From Phycisphaerales bacterium (GTDB lineage Bacteria > Planctomycetota > Phycisphaerae > Phycisphaerales > UBA1924), in the NCBI GenBank assembly GCA_028284805.1, contig JANQQZ010000165.1, forward strand, positions 1-38,006: 38,006 bases of DNA. The letters run 5' to 3'. How positions within the stretch are numbered: the first letter of the stretch is position 1; the number at the start of each line of letters is the position of its first letter. The translations under genes and the position numbers were made by a program. Below the pieces are notes generated by a model that was given only the letters and a program-made list of their open reading frames with translations, searched no databases and was not told the origin of the DNA. Below are positions 26,130 to 32,762 of the stretch, in pieces.

Positions 26130-26145
26130 TGGCATGACCCGTGCA
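26130..26145 (+). promoter_or_regulatory. Candidate sigma-54 (-24/-12) promoter of the priming-transferase operon
   Basis: TGGCATGACCCGTGCA has one mismatch (GT for TT) to TGGCAYR-N4-TTGCA, with correct GG to GC spacing. Predicted start is near 26156, one base before the only sensible start codon (26157), so the mRNA would be leaderless. Either that is real, or the site is fortuitous, or the start of transcription differs. Confidence 0.4.
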
Positions 26146-26156
26146 AGGGCAGGGGC

Positions 26157-26789
26157 ATGGCAACCACTTCCCTCAACACGACGCACAATTCTCGGAGCGA
26201 CCGGATCTGGCACACCGTCGAGCGGTGCTCGGCGGCCGGGATGATCGTTGCCTTGCTGCCGATGATCGCCGTGCTGGCTTGCTTGATCAAGCTGGATTCC
26301 AGAGGCCCGATCCTGTTCCGCCAGGTGCGTCGCGGATTGGATGGCAGGGATTTCAACGCACTGAAGTTCCGCTCGATGCATGTCGGCGCCGAGCGACACA
26401 CCCGCTTGGGTGTGGCAGGTACCAACTCCCGCATCACACGCGTCGGCCGAGTCATTCGCACAACCAAGCTGGACGAGGTCCCGCAGTTGTGGAACATCGT
26501 CACCGGGCAGATGCGCTTCGTTGGCCCCCGTCCGCTGCCCAAGGCGCTGGACGAAGCACTGGAGCGTGAGATTCCGGGCTTCGCCCTGCGGTACCAGGTG
26601 TATCCGGGCCTGACGTCGCTGGCTCAGATCTGCGTCAGCGACAACCAGGTCGGCGAGCAACTGATCGCTGATTGGTCCGCCCGGTTCGAGGTCGAGCGTC
26701 GATCCATGATGCACCGTGGGCCCGTGTATGACCTAGTAGTCATCGCTATGACCGGCGCATACGTCGTGAGGAAGGCGGTGATGCGATGA
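26157..26789 (+). CDS. Polyprenyl-phosphate sugar phosphotransferase (priming transferase, WcaJ/WbaP C-terminal type)
   Basis: This encodes 210 aa, starting at MATTSLNTTH; a longer frame upstream is not needed for the domain. One N-terminal membrane helix (about 25-45, MIVALLPMIAVLACLIKLDS) precedes the Bac_transf domain: GPILFRQVRRGLDGRDFNALKFRSM, TRVGRVIRTTKLDEVPQLWNIVTGQMRFVGPRP, and YPGLTSLAQI. These match the catalytic D-E and PRP blocks. It should transfer a sugar-1-phosphate from a UDP-sugar to undecaprenyl phosphate at the inner membrane, the first step of EPS repeat synthesis. It is the first gene of a five-gene plus-strand operon; its stop overlaps the Wzz-like gene by 4 bp (ATGA). 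Confidence 0.93.
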   Translation: MATTSLNTTHNSRSDRIWHTVERCSAAGMIVALLPMIAVLACLIKLDSRGPILFRQVRRGLDGRDFNALKFRSMHVGAERHTRLGVAGTNSRITRVGRVIRTTKLDEVPQLWNIVTGQMRFVGPRPLPKALDEALEREIPGFALRYQVYPGLTSLAQICVSDNQVGEQLIADWSARFEVERRSMMHRGPVYDLVVIAMTGAYVVRKAVMR

Positions 26790-28051
26790 CGCCGCCGCAC
26801 GCAACACGGGCGGCCGAAGTGCCGGCTGCGGCGCGTCCCGACTGGCGCAGCGATGTGTTGGACGTGCTGTGCGCGATCGTGCGGCACCGCTTGATCATCG
26901 CCGGGGTCCTGGTGGTCGCGGCGGTGGGGGGGCTGACCGCGGGATACCTGTCCGAGCCGTTCTACCGGGCATCGGCGACCTTCGTGCTGCTGCCCCGCGA
27001 GAAGCCGGTACTGGATGTCGCGGTCCAGTCCGCGTCCATCGAGACCAGCGACGACGCAGCCAAGCGGTCCGACGCGGCGACCCTGACGCTGCCGCCCAAC
27101 CCAGAGCTGTACACCTCGCTCATCCGATCGGCATCCGTCGCCGAGCGTGTGGCCGCGGCGTGCGTCAATCAAGGACTGTCAGAGGCCATCGACCCTTCCG
27201 AGATCCGCGACATGCTCAAGGTCGAAGCGACCGAGGCTGGCGTGATCAAGCTGACCGCGCAGACGGAAGACGCCGAGCTGGCCGCCTTTGTCGTGAACAC
27301 GCTGGTCGCCGAATGCGAAGACGCGAGCAAACTGATCGAGCGGCAGTTGATCCTGCAGCAAGCCGGATATCTGGAGAGCGCGATCGAGGTCGCCGAGCAG
27401 CGGCTGACAACGGCTCAGCAGCGACTGGCCCGGTACGCCGAACGGCACGGGATCGGCAACGTCCGTGATGCCGCCGCTCGCAGCAGCGCTCTGCTGAAGA
27501 CGCTGTCCGATACCGAGGCCAGCCTGTCGCGCGAACTGGACCGGCTGATGGTGTCGCGCACTGAGGTATCCCCCGACGTGCGTGCCCTGCGGGCCGAGCT
27601 GCGGCAGGTGCGGTTCGATCTGTCACGCACCCGGTCGGCGTATGTCGGCACCGTCTCGGAGAACGACTACGCCGAACTGGCGAGCACCTGGTCGTCGCTG
27701 GAACAGGACGTTCGGCTGCGGCAGGACATGGTCATGTCCATGCGTGCCCGGCACGACGTGTTCAAGATCCGCGCTGACCAGCCCGCCGGTAACTTGGCAC
27801 TCATCCGCCCCGCGTCCGTGCCCTCGGTGCCCGCGGGCCCAAGCAAGCGGCGGTTCCTGGTGCTGGCCTGCCTGGCTGGTGGTCTGCTGGCGCTGGCCGC
27901 GGCGGTTGGTGCCGAGCAACTCCGCGGCATGCGGAAGGACAAGGCAAACAGGAGCAAGATCGACGAGCTGCTGAACATGCTGCCCGGTGCTGATGCGGTC
28001 CGTCGCATGCAGCCGACCGTGCGTCGCTCAAACAAACGGGAGGTGGTGTGA
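26786..28051 (+). CDS. Wzz/chain-length-determinant-like polysaccharide co-polymerase (no kinase domain)
   Basis: This encodes 421 aa. TM1 spans about 33-53 (RHRLIIAGVLVVAAVGGLTAGY), then the Wzz periplasmic signature (YRASATFVLLP) and a long coiled-coil region (about 190-330). TM2 spans about 357-377 (FLVLACLAGGLLALAAAVGAE), followed by a 44-residue basic cytoplasmic tail. There is no P-loop tyrosine kinase after TM2, and none elsewhere in the window. It should set EPS chain length and bridge the polymerase to the SLBB channel. It is coupled by overlaps to genes on both sides. Confidence 0.9.
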   Translation: MTPPHATRAAEVPAAARPDWRSDVLDVLCAIVRHRLIIAGVLVVAAVGGLTAGYLSEPFYRASATFVLLPREKPVLDVAVQSASIETSDDAAKRSDAATLTLPPNPELYTSLIRSASVAERVAAACVNQGLSEAIDPSEIRDMLKVEATEAGVIKLTAQTEDAELAAFVVNTLVAECEDASKLIERQLILQQAGYLESAIEVAEQRLTTAQQRLARYAERHGIGNVRDAAARSSALLKTLSDTEASLSRELDRLMVSRTEVSPDVRALRAELRQVRFDLSRTRSAYVGTVSENDYAELASTWSSLEQDVRLRQDMVMSMRARHDVFKIRADQPAGNLALIRPASVPSVPAGPSKRRFLVLACLAGGLLALAAAVGAEQLRGMRKDKANRSKIDELLNMLPGADAVRRMQPTVRRSNKREVV

Positions 28052-29226
28052 TGCGTATTGGCATCTTGCACAACGCCTACCGATATCGTGGCGGCGAGGA
28101 CCGCGTGGTCGAGGCCGAGACCGACCTGCTGCGAAACGCAGGCCATCACGTCAGCCAGATGATCATCGACAACCGCGACGCGTTCGCGTCCTTGGGGCCG
28201 ACGCTGGCGAGCATGAGCCGCACCGTGAGTGGATGGAATCGGCACGCCGGCACTGACATCGCATTGTGGGCTCGGCGCGAGCAGTTGGACCTCGTGCATG
28301 TACACAACATCTTCCCGATGATCACCCCGGCTGGCCCCGCGGCGCTGGCAGCACTGCGGGTACCCGTGGTCATGACGTTGCACAACTTCCGGTTGATCTG
28401 TGCCGGCGGCACGCTGACGCGTAACGGCGTGCCCTGCCGGGAGTGCATCGGCGGCGGTACGTGGCGAGGCGTAGTCCGCGGCTGCTACCGCGGTTCCCGC
28501 GCGCAGTCAGCGTCGTGGGAACTGTCCCGTCGTCGCGCGAACGCTGGCCGCGTCTGGGCCGATGGCGTGTCTCGGTTCATCGCTCCTTCGCCGCATGTGC
28601 GCGATGCACACGTCGAGGCTGGCTTCGATGCCGGCCGCATGGTCGTTCGGCCGCACTTCACTGACCTTGACACCGCCCCGGCCCGTTCGCGAGCGGGTGC
28701 GCTGGTCGTTGGCCGCATCCAACGCGGCAAGGGTGTGATCGATCTTGTTCGCGCCTGGCCCGCTTCCGCGCCGGTGCTCACCGTGGTTGGCACCGGTCCG
28801 GACGAAGCCGAGACGCGTGCTACCGCTGGCGGAAACGTCCGGTTTACCGGCCACCTCACTCGCGAGGGCGTGGCACGCGAGATGACGACCGCCGGAGTGC
28901 TGATCTCCGCGAGCACACTGCCCGAGACATTCGGCTTGACCCCGGTCGAAGCCGCGGCCTGCTGGCTGCCAACCGTCGCCTTCGCCAGCGGAGGCATCGC
29001 CAACGTGATCGAGGATCGGATCACAGGTCGGCTTGTCGACCCGGGCAACACGAATGAGTTGGTGCAGGCAGCGGTCCATGTGCTGGCATCGCCACACCTG
29101 CAGCGGTGCATGGGCGAGGCCGCTCGCGCACGGTATGAGCGGCTGTACTCCCCGGCCGCGGGCCTCGACTCACTGGAACGCATCTACAGATCGGCGCTCG
29201 CGCCCACGAAAGAAGGTGCGGCATGA
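28051..29226 (+). CDS. GT4-family glycosyltransferase
   Basis: This encodes 391 aa. I start at ATG 28051, in the TGATG overlap with the Wzz stop and 7 bp after GGGAGG; a GTG one codon earlier is possible. N-terminal domain: IGILHNAYRYRGGEDRVVEAE, HVHNIFPMITPAG, VVMTLHNFRLICAGG with a Cys cluster (CREC, C at about 146) often seen in this subgroup. Donor domain: LVVGRIQRGKGVIDLVRAW, VVGTGPDE, ETFGLTPVEAAACWLP with E-x7-E intact, NVIEDRITGRLVDPGNTNELVQA. A cytoplasmic EPS sugar transferase; specificity unknown. It overlaps the flippase gene by 4 bp. Confidence 0.92.
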   Translation: MRIGILHNAYRYRGGEDRVVEAETDLLRNAGHHVSQMIIDNRDAFASLGPTLASMSRTVSGWNRHAGTDIALWARREQLDLVHVHNIFPMITPAGPAALAALRVPVVMTLHNFRLICAGGTLTRNGVPCRECIGGGTWRGVVRGCYRGSRAQSASWELSRRRANAGRVWADGVSRFIAPSPHVRDAHVEAGFDAGRMVVRPHFTDLDTAPARSRAGALVVGRIQRGKGVIDLVRAWPASAPVLTVVGTGPDEAETRATAGGNVRFTGHLTREGVAREMTTAGVLISASTLPETFGLTPVEAAACWLPTVAFASGGIANVIEDRITGRLVDPGNTNELVQAAVHVLASPHLQRCMGEAARARYERLYSPAAGLDSLERIYRSALAPTKEGAA

Positions 29227-30476
29227 TCACGCGGGTACTCGGCTTTATCCGGTCTGACGCATCGCAGGCAACGATGTCAACCGTCGTGCGGTCGGTCGGC
29301 CGCATCGTCGCTCTGATCGTCCTGGCACGTGTCGCCGATGTGAACACGGTCGCGGTCTACACCATCATGACGGCACTCGAGCAGGTCATCATCAGCGCAG
29401 CCAATGCGATGTGCTCCTCGCCAGCGGCCGTTCTTTCAGCCGGCCGACGAGACGCGCTCCGCACCGCGGCACTCCGCTGTGCCGAGCGTATACAGATATG
29501 GGCGTCGATACCGCTTGTCACGATTGCTGTGGTCGGGTTCGTGGTATGGGGACATGCCTCCGACATCGAAGCACTCGCGTTCGGCGCTGTTCTGTTCTCC
29601 GGGATCGCGTACCAAGCCCGCCGATCTTCCATGATCGCTCTCTTCAGATCCACCCGTGTACTCGTCGTGGAGCTGTGCATCGCTGCGTCAATCGCGCTCG
29701 GGCCAGTGGCCGCGTGGATCGATGACAGCGACCCACTTCTCGCCCTTTGGGGTGCCCTCGGGCTCGTGCAACTGTCGGCCGTGCTGTGGCTCCCGTTCCG
29801 TGCTGCGCGCATGCCAGTCAGAGTGTGTCGCGTGATCCGTCGCTCGATCCTTCGGACCGGATGGCGAATGCTCGCAGGCTCGCTCGCGGTCTCGGCCAGC
29901 GGAAGGAGCCAGTCGCTGATCCTGTCGGCGTTCGTCGCTCCGGGCGTCGTGGCGATGTACGGCATAGCCAACTCGTTCGCCGCCCCAGTCAGGCTCATCG
30001 GCGGTGCTGTTCGTGCACCGCTGCTTCCGAGGATCGCCATGTGTGACAAGGCGAGCGTCGCGGCTGTCGTCCAGCCTCGGTGGATCCTTGGAGCGATCGC
30101 GCTGGTCACGGTCGGGTCGCTGGTCGCTCAAGCCGCGGCGCCGGTGTGCATCGAACTCGTCTATGGACCGCGCTATGTCTCTGCCGCATCGCTCGTGGGG
30201 CCGCTTGTGGCATGGGCGTTGACGTGGTGCGTCGGATCACTGCTCGTTGTCGCACACCAGGCGGCCGGGCGTAGTGGCTGGTGCGCCGTGGTCCGCTGGT
30301 TCGGCGCCGCCCTGGCCGTGGTCGGCATGATCATCGGCGAAGCGGCACTGGGTGTCGTGGGAATCGTCTGGGCTGCCCTGCTGAGCGAGGTGGCCGTTGT
30401 TGCTGTGTTCGTATCACGGCTGCGCACCCGGAGCCCCCGTGTTCCGGTGCCGGCGACCATTGTCGCCATGCCATGA
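29223..30476 (+). CDS. Wzx-type polysaccharide flippase (MATE/MVF-like membrane protein)
   Basis: This encodes 417 aa. About twelve hydrophobic segments are spread over the whole length. The opening (MITRVLGFIRSDASQATMSTVVRSVGRIVALIVLARVAD) fits the start of lipopolysaccharide/O-unit flippases. GRSQSLILSAFVAPGVVAMYGIANSFAAPVRLIGGAVRAPLLPRIA is the central block typical of the family. It should move the undecaprenyl-linked repeat unit across the inner membrane. It is translationally coupled to the GT4 gene before it and lies 11 bp before the DUF4114 gene. Confidence 0.85.
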   Translation: MITRVLGFIRSDASQATMSTVVRSVGRIVALIVLARVADVNTVAVYTIMTALEQVIISAANAMCSSPAAVLSAGRRDALRTAALRCAERIQIWASIPLVTIAVVGFVVWGHASDIEALAFGAVLFSGIAYQARRSSMIALFRSTRVLVVELCIAASIALGPVAAWIDDSDPLLALWGALGLVQLSAVLWLPFRAARMPVRVCRVIRRSILRTGWRMLAGSLAVSASGRSQSLILSAFVAPGVVAMYGIANSFAAPVRLIGGAVRAPLLPRIAMCDKASVAAVVQPRWILGAIALVTVGSLVAQAAAPVCIELVYGPRYVSAASLVGPLVAWALTWCVGSLLVVAHQAAGRSGWCAVVRWFGAALAVVGMIIGEAALGVVGIVWAALLSEVAVVAVFVSRLRTRSPRVPVPATIVAMP

Positions 30477-30487
30477 GGAGAAGAGAG

Positions 30488-32290
30488 ATGAAGCGAGTTG
30501 CGAATGTTGTTCCGATGCTGTGTATCGCCGGTTCGTGCCTGGCCCAGCCAATCGAAGACCCGCCCGCGGGAATGAGCTTCATTGAGATCGATGCCGACCT
30601 TCGCGCGACCGTGGACCGCAGCCTGCCCGAGTCGCGTGCGGTCGGTGCGGAGTTTCTGAACCCAGCGTACGACCCCAACGTGTACATCAGCCAGGATGCC
30701 CATGTCAGCGTGACGTTCATCGACGAGGGCGCTGGCTACCGCAACACGCTCGGGTACTTCGTCTATCTCCCTGCAACGTTCGACCTGCTTACGCACGGGG
30801 ATGTCGATACCGATGGCACTCCGGGTATCTCGCTCGACGAACTCGCGGCCGTCCCGGGCGTGCTTGATATGCAACTCGTGTTCCCGAACTGCTCCGAGGC
30901 CACGGGCGGCGGTTCTCTGCTCCCGGGCGACACGGTCGAGCTCGCGGGCGGAGATCTCGTGCAGGCCGGCACGCGCGTGGGGTTCTTCCTGATCCAGAAC
31001 GCGTGGGCGGGCGGCATCGTGCGCAGTTGGTCGGACACCCAGCTCCGGACGGTGCACTACACCGTCGACATGCTCAATGGCGAGTCGCTGCCGGGGGACG
31101 ATGTGCATACCAACAGCGACCTTCGCCGTAGCCGTCACGCCGCGATGTTGTTTGCGGACCTTGAGCAGCAGCAGCTTCTGCTGGGCCTTGAAGATCTTCA
31201 CCGCACGGACCGCGATCGAAACGACTACCGGCTCACGAGCGACGAAGACTTCAATGACGCGGTGTTCCTCGTGACGAGCGATCCGCCTGAGGCGATCATC
31301 GATACGCCGGTGCCGTCAACACCTCCGGCGTTCGCGCCGGTGCCGCCTGGTACCTTTCCCAATGAGGGTGCATGTGGCCTCGAAGGGTCGGATCTGCTCC
31401 AGACGTACCTGCCCGAGAGGACCAACGTTGATGCCGAGTTCCTCAACCCGATCTACGACCCGGATCTGTTCATCGGTGAGACGACGCAGGTGCACGTCAC
31501 GTTCTTCGACGAGGGGGCGACCTATCTCAACTCTCTTGGGTTCTATGTATACCCCGACGGAGCGTTCGATGGGCTGAGCAAGGCGATCATCGACACCGAC
31601 GCCAGCGGCGTGGTGTCGCTCGGTGAGCTCGATGCCATTCCCGGCGTCGAGATTGGCATGGTGTTCCCCGCAGCCGCGAAGCAGAACTACGGTGGCCCCT
31701 TGATTTCTGGCGATGCAGTTGCGATCGGCGGTGGCCGCGAGTTCGAAGCCGGCCAACGACTCGGGTTCTTCCTCGTGCAGGACGGCTGGGACGATGGAGC
31801 GGTCCGCGGCTTCGGCCAGACCGACACGGGTGGCCCAGTCTTCTACACAACTGATCGACTCAATCCAGAAGCACTGCCCGGAGACGATGGTGCCGGATTC
31901 GGATTCTTTGGGCGCAACCGTCATGCAGCCATGCTCTTTCACGACGAGTCCAAGACGGAGATTGTCATGGGCTTCGAGGACCTGCATCGCCTCGACCGGA
32001 CTGCGAATGTCGACAACTACGAGAGCGATGAAGACTTCAACGATGTGATATTCTGCATCTCACCGTCCACGGCAGGCGCGCTGAGTGGTTCGGTCTTGTT
32101 TACGGCAGGTGAAGGCGGCGGGTGCCCAGCAGATGTCAACGGTGACGGTGTGCTCACCCCAGCAGACTTTACGGCCTGGATTGCCGCCTTCAATGCTGAC
32201 GATGAGGCATGCGATCAAAATGGAGATGGAGACTGCACGCCTGCAGACCTCAACGCATGGGTGCTGGGATACACCATAGGCTGCATCTAA
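30488..32290 (+). CDS. Secreted protein with duplicated DUF4114 domains and C-terminal GC-type dockerin
   Basis: This encodes 600 aa, starting at MKRVANVVPM behind GAGGAG (7-bp spacing), only 11 bp after the flippase stop; a longer frame upstream lies inside the flippase. The signal peptide ends at about 20 (SCLAQ|P). Two homologous halves, about 53-262 and 315-524, share EFLNPxYDP, VxVTFxDEGAxYxNxLGxxVY, a central DTD calcium-like loop, AMLF and the SDEDFNDxxF motif, which is the DUF4114 pattern. A Pro-rich linker (264-290) joins them. Residues 546-599 are a complete two-loop dockerin-like module (CPADVNGDG...DFTAWIAAFN, DQNGDGDCTPADLNAWVLGYTIGC) plus a final Ile. It is probably an exported calcium-binding matrix or surface protein made together with the EPS. 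The partner of the dockerin is unknown. Confidence 0.9.
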   Translation: MKRVANVVPMLCIAGSCLAQPIEDPPAGMSFIEIDADLRATVDRSLPESRAVGAEFLNPAYDPNVYISQDAHVSVTFIDEGAGYRNTLGYFVYLPATFDLLTHGDVDTDGTPGISLDELAAVPGVLDMQLVFPNCSEATGGGSLLPGDTVELAGGDLVQAGTRVGFFLIQNAWAGGIVRSWSDTQLRTVHYTVDMLNGESLPGDDVHTNSDLRRSRHAAMLFADLEQQQLLLGLEDLHRTDRDRNDYRLTSDEDFNDAVFLVTSDPPEAIIDTPVPSTPPAFAPVPPGTFPNEGACGLEGSDLLQTYLPERTNVDAEFLNPIYDPDLFIGETTQVHVTFFDEGATYLNSLGFYVYPDGAFDGLSKAIIDTDASGVVSLGELDAIPGVEIGMVFPAAAKQNYGGPLISGDAVAIGGGREFEAGQRLGFFLVQDGWDDGAVRGFGQTDTGGPVFYTTDRLNPEALPGDDGAGFGFFGRNRHAAMLFHDESKTEIVMGFEDLHRLDRTANVDNYESDEDFNDVIFCISPSTAGALSGSVLFTAGEGGGCPADVNGDGVLTPADFTAWIAAFNADDEACDQNGDGDCTPADLNAWVLGYTIGCI

Positions 32291-32460
32291 CTGTGCCCGT
32301 GTGCCGTGGGGGCGTGTCGATGGATCCCGGCGCGTACCGAGCGGTGCGAATCGCGAAGTAGAGGCTGCCGCTTCACATTGCGGAAACGTGCGATGCATCG
32401 AGAGCCCTTGTATCTCCTGTGGATGCACGGTAACACTGTGCAGTGTTCCAACTGCGAGCC

Positions 32461-32522
32461 GAAGCGACCGGTACCTCGGTGAGATGTCGGGACGAGAAGG
32501 TCGGAGGTTCAAATCCTCTCAC
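32461..32522 (+). repeat. tRNA-Pro(CGG)-like 3'-half fragment, direct repeat copy 2 (candidate att site)
   Basis: 32487-32522 is identical to 9596-9631; the 26 bp before it match copy 1 at 17 of 26 without a gap. The downstream flank differs (ACCAATTC here, CCCGATTT in copy 1). As in copy 1, the anticodon loop, variable loop and T arm are tRNA-Pro-like but the 5' half is not. Antisense frames through it give the RGFEPPT-type spurious protein often seen opposite tRNA genes, which supports a tRNA origin. Confidence 0.7.
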
Positions 32523-32620
32523 ACCAATTCGTTTCCGTCTGATACAGAGTCTTGATGCACGTTGATGACACACCACCATGAGCGGGGCCATCGACGTTTG
32601 TTTGCGCTCCAGTTTGGCGT

Positions 32621-32686
32621 CTAACGTCGCCGGCGGATGGCCAAGCCGCACACGCGGAGGACGGCGGCGGTTGCCGGTGCGGGCAC
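32621..32686 (-). pseudogene. PEP-CTERM-like sorting tail remnant
   Basis: On the minus strand, bases 32686-32621 read VPAPATAAVLRVCGLAIRRRR and stop. This is the layout of exosortase (PEP-CTERM) tails in their VPAP form: a Pro-containing motif, a hydrophobic stretch and a basic cluster at the very C-terminus. Arg in the middle of the hydrophobic stretch and the lack of any recognisable protein before it (the frame upstream runs into the end of the hydrolase gene in another frame) mark it as a decayed remnant. No exosortase is encoded in the window. Confidence 0.45.
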
Positions 32687-32762
32687 GACTGTCAGCGTCA
32701 GCGGCCGGTCGCGAGTTCGGTCCGGAGACTGTCGTCCCAATGGGCGGCTTATCAGATCGCGT

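Larger units (their letters stand above)
32291..32762. other. 472-bp gap: palindrome, tRNA-like fragment and PEP-CTERM-like remnant
   Basis: This lies between the DUF4114 gene and the LCAT-like hydrolase. It holds the palindrome AACACTG-TG-CAGTGTT (32432-32447), the tRNA-Pro-like repeat copy 2 (32461-32522) and a minus-strand PEP-CTERM-like tail (32621-32686). No terminator with a U-tract was found after the DUF4114 stop, and no open frame is convincing. Confidence 0.45.
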
